64,000 nt of DNA, taken from contig JADGNZ010000010.1 of assembly GCA_017883205.1 (NCBI GenBank), positions 1 through 64,000 of the forward strand. The letters are read 5' to 3'. The notes under the pieces were generated by a model. It had not been told where the DNA came from. It was given only the letters and a program-made list of their open reading frames with translations, and made no database searches. Within the stretch, counting starts at the first letter, position 1; every line of letters starts with the position of its first letter. Source of the stretch: Thermoanaerobaculia bacterium. Lineage in GTDB: Bacteria; Acidobacteriota; Thermoanaerobaculia; Gp7-AA8. This document shows, piece after piece, positions 50,379-58,805 of this stretch. Both the position numbers and the translations under genes were made by a program.

Positions 50379-51518
50379 TTACCCGCCCCCTTGAATCACT
50401 TTGAGTCTCGGTTTCGGTTCTTCCCACGTCATTCGCACGGCTTCTTCGAGCTTGTCCTGCCGCGCCTTGATCCACGGCGCGTAGCTCTGTTCCGTCACCT
50501 TCGTCGAAGTGTGACCGAGGAGCTGCGAGACGGTTTCGAGAGGAACACCTTTGAGAAGCAACGACACAGAGAAGGTGTCCCGGAACCTGTGCGCGTGGCC
50601 GCCTGTCACCTGCGCGATCTCGAAGATTCGGGCAAGCGTCCGCTTCCAGCTCTTCACGGCTGTCTCGAGCTTCCCCGTGCCGGTCCAGAAGTAGTACGGC
50701 CGGTCAGGGAAGAGCTCGTGCAGCTCGCGGAGCGCCTGGACGACGAACGGCGGAAGGGGAACGTAGACCGGCACCCGCGTCTTGAACTGCATGTGCAGAA
50801 AGAGGCGCCCGTCCTCCGTCACGCGGTCCTTCGCCAAGCCCGTAGCGTCCGAGATGCGGAGCCCGGAGTAGCGGAGGAGGTAGACGTACGCGAGGACCCG
50901 GATGGGATTGTCCTTGCCGTAACTCCCTTGAATCTTGAACCCTCGCGCCGCTTCAAAGACGCGGTTCACTTCCTCATCCGAGAAGGGGAGCGTCGGCGGC
51001 GTGTCCACCTTCGGCGCCTTCATCGCGGCCGTCGGGTTCTCCGTGACCCACTTCGCCGCGGTGCAAAAGCGGAAGAAGGAGCGCAGCCGCTCGAACTTCT
51101 TGAGCGCCGTGAGCGGCGCGTAGTTCCAGCCCGCGCGGTAGCGGATCATCGCGCGCACGTCGAGCCGGTTCATCATCTTCAGCCCTTCGGATTCGCACCA
51201 CGGAAGGAGCGAGTCTTTGAGGAGGACGCGATGAAGGCGGACGGTGGATGGTCGCACGCGCGCGGCGACATCCGACAGGTAGAGCTCGACCGCCTCTTTG
51301 ACGGTCACGGGCTCCACGCGGTCGCCGCCGACCCTGCCGGCGCGGTTCCACTCGGCGATGAGGTTCTGAGCCGCTTCCCAGGACGTGAGGTTCAGACCTC
51401 TCCGAACCTCTTCGGTGCCGAGCGTGCCCTCGACGTGGATGGGACACTGACAGCGGCGGAAGTACCTATCCTTCTGAGCGCAACGCTTGAGGTGGCGACG
51501 AAAGATGGTGAGAGCCAT
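50379..51518 (-). CDS. int: Tyrosine-type site-specific integrase
   Basis: 379 aa from MALTIFRRHL (GGAG 7 nt upstream; a longer ATG at 51548 exists). The N-terminus has a CAQKDRYFRRCQCP zinc-knuckle-like arm; the core-binding domain is at ~65-160. Catalytic set: Arg in YSGLRISDATGL, a Lys in the beta hairpin MQFKTRVPVYVPL, His-x-x-Arg in HAHRFRDTFS, His in LLGHTSTKVTEQ and Tyr in EQSYAPWIK. It joins attP to the tRNA-Asp 3' end. It lies downstream of, and in the same direction as, the tRNA. Confidence 0.93.
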   Translation of the reverse strand: MALTIFRRHLKRCAQKDRYFRRCQCPIHVEGTLGTEEVRRGLNLTSWEAAQNLIAEWNRAGRVGGDRVEPVTVKEAVELYLSDVAARVRPSTVRLHRVLLKDSLLPWCESEGLKMMNRLDVRAMIRYRAGWNYAPLTALKKFERLRSFFRFCTAAKWVTENPTAAMKAPKVDTPPTLPFSDEEVNRVFEAARGFKIQGSYGKDNPIRVLAYVYLLRYSGLRISDATGLAKDRVTEDGRLFLHMQFKTRVPVYVPLPPFVVQALRELHELFPDRPYYFWTGTGKLETAVKSWKRTLARIFEIAQVTGGHAHRFRDTFSVSLLLKGVPLETVSQLLGHTSTKVTEQSYAPWIKARQDKLEEAVRMTWEEPKPRLKVIQGGG

Positions 51519-51608
51519 ACGCTTCTCCGATCTTGCATCGAAGCCCACGTACAGCCCACATCGGTAATCCGTATAAACCTAAACTACTGAGAGAATTGCA
51601 GTTTAGAT

Positions 51609-51685
<77 letters not shown>

Positions 51686-51744
51686 GCGTCGTAGGGAAAC
51701 CTCGCTAACCTGACCTCTGCTGGCGGCATTCCCGAGAGGCGCGC

Positions 51745-51773
51745 ATGCTACGGGCGGGGGAGCGGGGTGTCAA
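51745..51773 (-). promoter_or_regulatory. Promoter of tRNA-Asp
   Basis: On the minus strand TTGACA (51768-51773), 17-nt spacer, TAGCAT (51745-51750). The -35 overlaps the last codons of rmlC. Confidence 0.75.
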
Positions 51774-52318
51774 GGATGCGTGGGAAGAAAGGTCGCATCG
51801 CGCAGCCGCGGTGCGGCGGCGTCCTTCGTCGAAAGCAGCGGCGATGCGATCGGCCACTGGATTCCGATGTCGGGATCGTTCCAGAGGATGGCGCGGTCGG
51901 CGGGGGGGTCGTAGAGCGTGGTGCATTTGTAGACGAGGTCGGAGGTGTCCTCGAGGGCGCAGAAGCCGTGCGCGAAGCCGGGGGGGACCCAGAGCATCCG
52001 CTTGTTCGATTCGGTCAGTTCGGTTCCGAACCAGCGGCCGAACGATGGCGAGCCGCGGCGGATGTCGACGGCGACGTCGTAGAGTGCGCCACGCGTGCAG
52101 CGCACCAGCTTTCCCTGCGCGTTCGGCTCCTGGTAGTGCAGGCCGCGCAGGACGCCTTTGGCCGAGCGGGAGTGGTTGTCCTGCACGAAGACTGCGTCGA
52201 TGCCGGCGTCGCGGAAGGCGTCGAGGCGATAGGTCTCCATGAAGAAGCCGCGATCGTCGCCGCGGACGTTCGGCTCGATGATGAAGACTCCGGGAAGGGT
52301 GGTTTCTCGTATGTTCAA
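51770..52318 (-). CDS. rmlC: dTDP-4-dehydrorhamnose 3,5-epimerase
   Basis: 182 aa, the usual length, from TTG (NIRETTLPGVFIIEPNV). Hallmarks: GDDRGFFMETYR, the catalytic region VQDNHSRSAKGVLRGLHYQE with His, GALYDVAVDIRRGSPSFGRW, VPPGFAHGFCALEDTSDLVY and CTTLYDPPADRAILWNDPDI. It converts dTDP-4-keto-6-deoxyglucose toward dTDP-L-rhamnose for surface polysaccharide. No other rml genes are near. The start is inferred from family N-termini. Confidence 0.92.
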   Translation of the reverse strand: MNIRETTLPGVFIIEPNVRGDDRGFFMETYRLDAFRDAGIDAVFVQDNHSRSAKGVLRGLHYQEPNAQGKLVRCTRGALYDVAVDIRRGSPSFGRWFGTELTESNKRMLWVPPGFAHGFCALEDTSDLVYKCTTLYDPPADRAILWNDPDIGIQWPIASPLLSTKDAAAPRLRDATFLPTHP

Positions 52319-52517
52319 GGGCGCGGATGATAGCAAGGGATTTGAAAAGCGTTTCACGCGGAGACGCGGAGGACGCGGAGTCATGTTTTTCTCCGCGCTC
52401 TCGTGACAACGGTCTATCCTGATCTGTTAGCCAAAGCGCGAGAAAAATAACGGCAGCGGCGAGTCAGGAGGACAGCCGCGGGGAACACGGACCCTCGTTT
52501 TGCTGTATTGTTTATTC

Positions 52518-53135
52518 ATGCGCGCGCATCCGGCATTCAGTTCCAACGCTCTCGAAAGCCATGCACCGGATGTTCTGCGCGTGGTTGTCGTCAGCAGCGC
52601 GCCGTTGGTGCGGGCCAGTCTTCGCACGATTCTGGGCGAGTTCGATGATCTCGATGTCACGGAAGCGGAGCCTTCGCGGCTGCGCGCTGTGAATGCCGAG
52701 GTGATGCTTTGCGATGGCAATGCGCCCGATGTCGACGTTCCCGCGCTCGTGCTGGTGCGCGATGCTGCCGGAGCCGCGGAAGCGCTGGCGTGCGGCGCCC
52801 GGGGCGTGCTGGCGCGGACGGCGGCGCCGCGGCGGATGCATGCGGCGTTGCACGCGGTGGCCGAGGCCGAGATCGTGATCGATGATGCGTTTGCTGACTC
52901 GCTGCTGCGGAATCCCCGCGCCGAGGTCGAGATGATCGAGCCGCTGACGGCGCGCGAGCGGGAAGTGTTGCGCCTCCTCGCTTCCGGTCAGACGAACAAG
53001 GAGATCGGCCAGCGCCTCGGCGTCACGGATCACACGATCAAGTTCCATGTGAACGGCATCCTCGGCAAGCTCGGCGCGCAAACGCGTACCGAGGCGGTGG
53101 TGGAAGCGGCGCGGCGCGGCATCATCGCGGTTTAG
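52518..53135 (+). CDS. LuxR-family regulator with atypical receiver
   Basis: 205 aa from MRAHPAFSSN. The N-terminal receiver-like domain (VLRVVVVSSAPLVRASLRTI) lacks the usual acidic pair after the first strand; only the middle Asp (VMLCDGNAPD) remains, so phosphorylation is doubtful. The C-terminus is a full LuxR HTH (LTAREREVLRLLASGQTNKE, TDHTIKFHVNGILGKLGAQT). 15 nt before the transporter gene, so probably co-transcribed. Confidence 0.85.
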   Translation: MRAHPAFSSNALESHAPDVLRVVVVSSAPLVRASLRTILGEFDDLDVTEAEPSRLRAVNAEVMLCDGNAPDVDVPALVLVRDAAGAAEALACGARGVLARTAAPRRMHAALHAVAEAEIVIDDAFADSLLRNPRAEVEMIEPLTAREREVLRLLASGQTNKEIGQRLGVTDHTIKFHVNGILGKLGAQTRTEAVVEAARRGIIAV

Positions 53136-53150
53136 TGCGGTATCGAGCGC

Positions 53151-54272
53151 ATGACCGAGCTCACGCCGGCCCCTGATCCCAAAGAGAAACAGCAGGAGTG
53201 GCGGCTGGCCGGTGTCGTCTTTTTCGCGATACTGGCGCTCGGGATTCTCTACGCCGCCTTCGTCATCCTCGAGCCGTTTCTTGCGCCGATCATGCTCGGC
53301 GCGGTGCTGGCGACCGTCACGTTTCCCATCTACCGGCGGCTCCGCGATCGCATGCACGGAGCGAATCGCGCGGCCTCGGTGATGCTGATCCTCATCACCT
53401 TCACTGTTCTCCTTCCCGCGTTTCTGATCATCGTGCTGCTCGTGCAGGAAGCCAACGTCGTGGTGAAGCATCTGCAGTCGGGCGACATGGAGCGGACGCT
53501 TCATCGCCTCGACATCGACAACCGGATGCCGTGGCTGAAGCGCGTTGCGCCCAACTTCGATCCTGCCGCGATCAATCCGGCGCACGTGATCATACCCGTC
53601 GTGCAGAGAGCTCCTGCGTGGATCGCGGCGCATGGCGCATCGGTCATCGGCGGGGTCGCCGGCCTGGTGATCGCGCTGTTTCTCGTTCTTCTCTCGGCGT
53701 ACTTTTTCTACGTGGAGGGGGAGACGATCGTGGCCGAGGCGTCGGCGTTGTCTCCGCTGCCGGCGCGTTACAACACGCAGTTCGCGGAGAACTTCAAAGG
53801 TGTGGTCGACGCCACCTTTCGCGGTCAGGTGATCACGTCATTGACGCAGGGCGTCTTCATCGGCTTCGGTCTGGCCGTTGCCGGGATTCCGGGCGCGATC
53901 CTGTGGGGCGCGGTGGCGACGGTGTTGTCGCTGCTGCCGGTGGTCGGTTCGGCGGCGGTGTGGATTCCGGCGGCGCTCTACCTCTGGGTGGCTGCATCGA
54001 TCGGCGACCGAAGCTACTTCGGGGCGATCTTCCTCACCGTCTGGGGCGTAGTCGTCGTTCCGATCATCGAGCACGTGGTGAGGCCGTGGGCGATGAAGGG
54101 AAAGATGCAACTCCCTGCGATTCCACTACTTGTTTCCGTCCTCGGCGGGATGGAGGCCTTCGGATTCGTCGGTCTCGTCGTCGGGCCGCTGGTGTTCTCG
54201 CTCCTGATCTCGGTGATCGACATCTACAAACGGTCGTTCCGGATCCCGCCGAGCGAGGGGATCGTGGCGTAA
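53151..54272 (+). CDS. AI-2E family transporter (PerM-like)
   Basis: 373 aa, eight hydrophobic segments in the family arrangement: two pairs at the N-terminus (VVFFAILALGILYAAFVILE; VMLILITFTVLLPAFLIIVL), a soluble insert, then VVDATFRGQVITSLTQGVFI and the C-terminal pore half ending SLLISVIDIYK. Family members export small molecules or ions; the autoinducer role of the founding member does not generalise. Confidence 0.88.
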   Translation: MTELTPAPDPKEKQQEWRLAGVVFFAILALGILYAAFVILEPFLAPIMLGAVLATVTFPIYRRLRDRMHGANRAASVMLILITFTVLLPAFLIIVLLVQEANVVVKHLQSGDMERTLHRLDIDNRMPWLKRVAPNFDPAAINPAHVIIPVVQRAPAWIAAHGASVIGGVAGLVIALFLVLLSAYFFYVEGETIVAEASALSPLPARYNTQFAENFKGVVDATFRGQVITSLTQGVFIGFGLAVAGIPGAILWGAVATVLSLLPVVGSAAVWIPAALYLWVAASIGDRSYFGAIFLTVWGVVVVPIIEHVVRPWAMKGKMQLPAIPLLVSVLGGMEAFGFVGLVVGPLVFSLLISVIDIYKRSFRIPPSEGIVA

Positions 54273-54313
54273 GTTACTGAGTCGGAAGGTGTTCTTGGCT
54301 TAGCCGCCTCGTA

Positions 54314-54696
54314 CATGCATGAAGCTCTGAGTTTCATGCATGGAACTCCGAGTCTCATGCATGAAACTCCGAGTCTCATGCATGGAACTCCGAGTCTCAT
54401 GCATGGAACTCCGAGTCTCATGCATGAAGCTCAGGGTCTCATTCATGAGACTTCGAGTCTCATGCATGAAGCTCCGAGTCTCATGCGTGGAACTCCGAGT
54501 CTCATGCATGGAACTCGCGGGTCTCATGCATGGAACTCAGAGTCTCATGCGTGAAACTCATGGGTCTCATGCATGAGACTCAGAGTCTCACTCATGAAAC
54601 TCATGGGTCTCACGCATGAGACTCCAAGTCTCACGCATGAAACTCACTGGTCTCATGCATGAGACTCAGAGTCTCACGCATGGAACTCAGGGGTCT
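54314..54696. repeat. 21/22-bp minisatellite, 18 copies
   Basis: Unit CATGCATGGAACTCCGAGTCT. Eighteen head-to-tail copies. Copies 1-9 are 21 bp; from copy 10 every even copy is 22 bp (for example CATGCGTGAAACTCATGGGT plus CT). The 22-bp copies shift the frame, so the open stretches of Met-His-Glu/Gly-Thr repeats are not coding. Gap 54273-55104 otherwise holds the dispersed repeat. Confidence 0.9.
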
Positions 54697-54869
54697 TTCG
54701 CAAGAATTTCGTTGTCTTTTGCTGTGTGACGACGTTCCAGCCGAGGTGAGCCCATCGCGCCGCTCCCATCTGGCAACGTTGTCGCGACAGCCACATGCCG
54801 GTCGGTCGCACCACCCCCGTTGTGCGTTGGGAAGAGTTTGGAATGGGGATAATCGTCAGCCAGGCTTGC

Positions 54870-55104
54870 TTCAGATCTGGACCATTGGAGCTGTCAGGTC
54901 GGATCCAACCATCGAGGCGGGACGCCCCGATGGCCGCGGCCGAGACGGCCACACTCCTCTGTAGCCCCGCCGCCCGAGGAAAGGAGTGCGGTCGTCTCGA
55001 CCGCGGGCACTCGGGCGTCCTCGCCCGAGTGCTGTCAGGGCGGAGGTCGAAATTCGTCAACCCCTTGCGTGAGGTACGGGCTTCGTAGTTTCTGTCGCAA
55101 ACTC
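54870..55104. repeat. Dispersed intergenic repeat, copy B
   Basis: Same family as 6240-6500, best between 54901 and 55058, with the same two perfect hairpins (GCGGTCG stem and GCACTCGGGCG stem). Ends beside the TIR gene. Confidence 0.75.
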
Positions 55105-56097
55105 CTAACCGCCCTTCATGATGATCGGGGGCTGGGACTTCTTGAGGTCGCGGACCAGGCGGTCGAAGGCGGTGGTGTAGTCGTCGTGCGACTTCCATTT
55201 GCGGAAGTCGCCGATGTGGCGTTTGCGGCGGATGTCGGCGGCCCACGACTGCTGCGAGGTGAAGGCCTCATCGTCGATGGCGATGGGGAAGAGGACGTCC
55301 TTCCCTTCCTTTCGCTCGCGCTCCATGGCCGACTCGACTTCCGTCTCCACCCAATCGCTGTTGACGGAGTTGGCGGAGAGGATGATCACGAGCTTGTCGT
55401 GGATGCGGATGGATTCGTCGATCCGCGAGCGGAAGCGGTCGCCGATCTTCAGATCCTCGGGGGCGAACCAGGTGCGGACGTTCTTCCCTTGCAGGTCGTT
55501 GTAGAGCCGTCGCGCGAATTCATCGTCCTTCGACGAGTAGCTGAGGAAGCAGGAGTAGTACTCGATTGCTTTGCCGACGAGCGACGAGGCGTATTGGATG
55601 AACTCCTCGGGGACACCGGATTCGCGAAGGAAGAACTCGGGAAGGCCACCCGACTTGAAGAAGGTGTCGATGCCGATCGAATTGCCTTCCGAACGGGCCG
55701 CTGTGAGCCCTCGGGCAGTTCGCAAGGAAACGCTTGAGAATGTGCAGCCGGTGAGCCTTGCATCAGTGAAGTCAGTTTCATCGAGATCACACGAGACGAA
55801 TGTGCTGAGTCCTACGGATGCGCTCCGGAATGTGGCTCTATTAAGCTCCGCGTAGTTGAATATGGTTTCGACGATCGCGGCCCGATCAAAGGAAGCCTCG
55901 CCGCACCGAGACGAACTAAAATCAATGCCAAGGAGTTTGGCAGCGGAGAAGTCGGCTCCTTCCAGGTCGTAATACGCGAGTGATTCGCCTACGAGGTAGA
56001 CGTCTGAAAGATCAGGGTCCCCTCCACTTTTCCGTCGCCATTCGTTCCACGCCTCCCGCCCCTCCTTCAACTTCTTGACATGCTCCGGATTCGCCAT
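55105..56097 (-). CDS. Pentapeptide-repeat protein with C-terminal TIR domain
   Basis: 330 aa from MANPEHVKKL. Residues ~45-150 are pentapeptide repeats (LEGADFSAAKLLGIDFSSSR, AELNRATFRSASVGLSTF). Residues ~205-325 are a TIR domain: YSCFLSYSSKDDEFARRLYN (box 1), VRTWFAPEDLKIGDRFRSRI, DKLVIILSANSVNSDWVETE with the Glu expected for NAD+ cleavage. Bacterial TIR proteins are often immune NADases or signalling proteins; no partner (Thoeris, CBASS, pAgo) is adjacent, so the role is open. Confidence 0.88.
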   Translation of the reverse strand: MANPEHVKKLKEGREAWNEWRRKSGGDPDLSDVYLVGESLAYYDLEGADFSAAKLLGIDFSSSRCGEASFDRAAIVETIFNYAELNRATFRSASVGLSTFVSCDLDETDFTDARLTGCTFSSVSLRTARGLTAARSEGNSIGIDTFFKSGGLPEFFLRESGVPEEFIQYASSLVGKAIEYYSCFLSYSSKDDEFARRLYNDLQGKNVRTWFAPEDLKIGDRFRSRIDESIRIHDKLVIILSANSVNSDWVETEVESAMERERKEGKDVLFPIAIDDEAFTSQQSWAADIRRKRHIGDFRKWKSHDDYTTAFDRLVRDLKKSQPPIIMKGG

Positions 56098-56303
56098 GCG
56101 CGAAGTGTACTTCCACACGAAATTCGCCGACGGCTTCCGCGTTCTGGAACTAACTTGCTGTAACCAGTAAGCGTCCAACACGTCGAATCAGTAGTACATG
56201 AGCAGATCGGCCACCGCGCCGCTAACCTTTTTCTGCCGCATGCGTCTTAACCATTGCGTTACGAAGGTTGTACGAAGTTGGTCGTACAATCGAGGACCTC
56301 GAC

Positions 56304-57485
56304 ATGACCCTGTTCCGTACCTGCGCCTCGGTGGCGCTTGCGCTTTTCGCAGCATCCTGCTTCTCGGGTTATCGCACCGAGGCGGATGCGAAGGCGTTGC
56401 GTGTGCATCGTGGCACCTTTGCCAGCGACGTCGTTCTCACCGGTGAGTTGCGTGCGGCACGCGGCGAAGAGCTGGCTGTGCCGCGGCTGCCGCAGTGGCA
56501 GACGACGATCAAGTGGATTGCGCCCGAGGGGGCGGAGATGAAGCAGGGCGACCGGGTCATCGAGCTCGACAACTCCACTTTCTCCGCGAACCTCGATGCG
56601 AAACGTCAAGCAGTAGAGCAGGCGCAGCAGCAGTTGCAGCAGAAGGATGCGGAGTGGGCAGCGGACACGCTGGAGAAGCAGCTTGACGTGGAGCGCAAAC
56701 GTTCCGAGTATGACAAGGCGAAGATCGATGCTGCGATGCCGAAGGAGATCATTTCGGCGCGCGACTACAACGACCGGCAGATCAAGTTCAAACGCGCCGA
56801 GGTAGAGCGGGCCAAGGCGATCGACGTGCTCAAGTCGCAGACGATGTCGGTCAAATCGGACCGCGACAATCTGTTGCTAACCTTGCAGAAAGCGCAACGC
56901 GAGCTGACGACCGCCGAGCAGGCCATCAACGAGCTGATTCTTCGTGCGCCGACAAACGGAATCGTCGTCATCCGCGATCATCCATGGGAAGGGCGGAAAC
57001 TCCAGGAAGGAGATGGAGTCTTCGTCGGATGGACGCTGGCGCAATTTCCGGAGATGCAGTCGTTGCGCGTCGAAGCCGATCTCGCCGATGTCGACGACGG
57101 ACGCATCGGCGCAGGAATGCCGGCGACGATCGTCATCGACGCCTATCCGGGGATGTCGTTTCCCGGCCGGGTCACATCGATCTCCGCGGTGGCGCAAGAG
57201 GCCAGCCGCACGTCGCTGAAACGCGCGTTCCGCGTGCTCGTCGCACTCGACAAGCTCGATCTGTCGCGCATGCGGCCGGGCCTGTCGTCCCGTGTGGTCG
57301 TGCATGCCGTATTGCAGCGCGATGCGTTGCTTGTTCCGCGCGCGGCGCTCGACTTCGCCAGCGCAAAGCCGCGCGTCCATCTCGCCACCGGCAAGAGCGT
57401 CGACATCGTCCTCGGCGCTTGCAACGCGCAGGAGTGTGTCGTGAAAAGCGGGTTGAACGAAGGGGAGACGCTGGGACATGCGTAA
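56304..57485 (+). CDS. HlyD/MacA-type periplasmic adaptor 1, lipoprotein
   Basis: 393 aa from MTLFRTCASV. The lipobox FAASC gives a lipid anchor. Barrel-sandwich halves (IKWIAPEGAEMKQGDRVIEL; ILRAPTNGIVVIRDHPWEGR) flank a long coiled-coil hairpin (~residues 100-215). A beta-barrel region follows (LRVEADLADVDDGRIGAGMP). It links an inner-membrane transporter to outer steps of efflux or export. First of three consecutive adaptor genes; overlaps the next by 8 nt. Confidence 0.88.
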   Translation: MTLFRTCASVALALFAASCFSGYRTEADAKALRVHRGTFASDVVLTGELRAARGEELAVPRLPQWQTTIKWIAPEGAEMKQGDRVIELDNSTFSANLDAKRQAVEQAQQQLQQKDAEWAADTLEKQLDVERKRSEYDKAKIDAAMPKEIISARDYNDRQIKFKRAEVERAKAIDVLKSQTMSVKSDRDNLLLTLQKAQRELTTAEQAINELILRAPTNGIVVIRDHPWEGRKLQEGDGVFVGWTLAQFPEMQSLRVEADLADVDDGRIGAGMPATIVIDAYPGMSFPGRVTSISAVAQEASRTSLKRAFRVLVALDKLDLSRMRPGLSSRVVVHAVLQRDALLVPRAALDFASAKPRVHLATGKSVDIVLGACNAQECVVKSGLNEGETLGHA

Positions 57486-58710
57486 GTCGCTGATCGGTGC
57501 CGGCATTGCCATCGCCGCCGTTCTGGCGGGAGCGGGATGGACGCGCAATAAGCTGGCCGCGGACCGGCAGGGCGATTGGGTCCGCGTGTCGCGCGGTGAT
57601 CTCGTCACCGGCATCGACGTGACCGGCACGCTCTCCGCCGTCGACTCGGGCAGCTTCGGACCGCCGCAAGTCAACGACGTCTGGGAGTACAAGATCTCGA
57701 TGATCGCTCCCGAGGGGAGTGACGTGAAGCAGGGGGAGCCGGTGCTTGGCTTCGACACGGCCGAACTGCAGAAACGTCTCGACGAAAAAAGCGCCGAGAG
57801 CGAACAGGCGCGCAAAGAGATCGAGAAAAACCGCGCCGATCTTGCTCTGCGGCGCGAGGATGAGAAGCTGAAACTCGCGGACGCCGAGGCGCGGTTGCGG
57901 AAGGCGCAACTGAAGCTGGAAGGACCGCCCGACATCGTCAGCTCGAACGAGCGCAGGCAGATCGAGCTCGACTTCGCGTTGGCGAAGCAGGAGACGGAGT
58001 CGATTCGGCAACGGATCGCGTCGTTCGAGCGCGCAGCCGCAGCGCAGATCGCGCTGCTGACGAGCAAGCAACTGACGGCCGCATCGGTCGTCAACGAGAC
58101 GCAGAACGCGATCAAGGCGATGACGATCACGGCGCCCCGCAATGGAACGATCGTCTACGTGATCAACTGGCGCGGCGACAAGAAGAAGGTCGGCGACTCC
58201 TGCTGGCGCATGGAGCGCGTGATCGAGATCCCTGACCTGGCCCGCATGATGGCGAAGGGCGAGGTCGACGAAGCGGATGCCGGCAAGATCGCGGTGGGGC
58301 AGCGCGTGGTCTTCAATCTCGACGCGCATCCGGACGAGGAGTTCGCGGGCACGATCCGCGAGGCTGGAAGGACCGTGCAGCAGCAACAGGGAACGAAGGA
58401 TCCGATCAAGGTGCTCAAGGTAAACATCGTTCTCGATCGCACCGACCCCGCCAAGATGCGGCCGGGAATGCGCTTTCACGGCACTGTCGAGTTGGCGCGC
58501 GCGAAGAATGCGCTGCTGATTCCGCGCAGCGCGGTGTTCGTGACAGGAAGCGGCCCGGTCGCCTATCGCCGCAGCACGTTTTCGGTGACGGCGGTGCCGC
58601 TGAAGCTCGGCCGCGAGAACGAGAAGACGGTCGAGGTGGTCAGCGGACTCTCCGCAAGCGACCGCGTGCTGGTGCCGAAGGTCGCCGACAAGGAGCCGCA
58701 GAAATCGTGA
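57478..58710 (+). CDS. HlyD/MacA-type periplasmic adaptor 2
   Basis: 410 aa from MRKSLIGAGI. An N-terminal anchor (LIGAGIAIAAVLAGAGW), lipoyl-like halves (MIAPEGSDVKQGEPVLGFDT; MTITAPRNGTIVYVINWRGD) around a coiled-coil hairpin (~105-215), then barrel (EVDEADAGKIAVGQRVVFNL) and a membrane-proximal domain (LLIPRSAVFVTGSGPVAYRR). Sequence differs strongly from adaptor 1. Its stop overlaps the upstream GTG start of adaptor 3. Confidence 0.88.
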   Translation: MRKSLIGAGIAIAAVLAGAGWTRNKLAADRQGDWVRVSRGDLVTGIDVTGTLSAVDSGSFGPPQVNDVWEYKISMIAPEGSDVKQGEPVLGFDTAELQKRLDEKSAESEQARKEIEKNRADLALRREDEKLKLADAEARLRKAQLKLEGPPDIVSSNERRQIELDFALAKQETESIRQRIASFERAAAAQIALLTSKQLTAASVVNETQNAIKAMTITAPRNGTIVYVINWRGDKKKVGDSCWRMERVIEIPDLARMMAKGEVDEADAGKIAVGQRVVFNLDAHPDEEFAGTIREAGRTVQQQQGTKDPIKVLKVNIVLDRTDPAKMRPGMRFHGTVELARAKNALLIPRSAVFVTGSGPVAYRRSTFSVTAVPLKLGRENEKTVEVVSGLSASDRVLVPKVADKEPQKS

Positions 58711-58735
58711 GCAGGCACCTAAATGCCGAGGAGAA

Positions 58736-58805
58736 GAATCACCACAGAGGCACAGAGAGCACAGAGACCCCACTCTCTGTTCTCTGTGTCTCGGTGGTGA
58801 ATCGC
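58736..58805. repeat. Palindromic repeat at the 5' end of adaptor 3
   Basis: Imperfect inverted repeat of about 30-nt arms (outer words AATCACCACAGAGGCACAGA and TCTCGGTGGTGAATC) around CCCCAC. Read through in frame it gives HHRGTESTE...SVLCVSVV, a peptide that recurs in databases as a by-product of this repeat type. Confidence 0.7.

Noticed and set aside
54224-54576. Overlapping frames encoding Met-His-Glu-Thr type heptad repeats on both strands
   Set aside because: They are translations of the 21-bp minisatellite; the 22-bp copies break every frame.
54314-54696. CRISPR array
   Set aside because: Units are contiguous with no unique spacers, and no cas genes are present.
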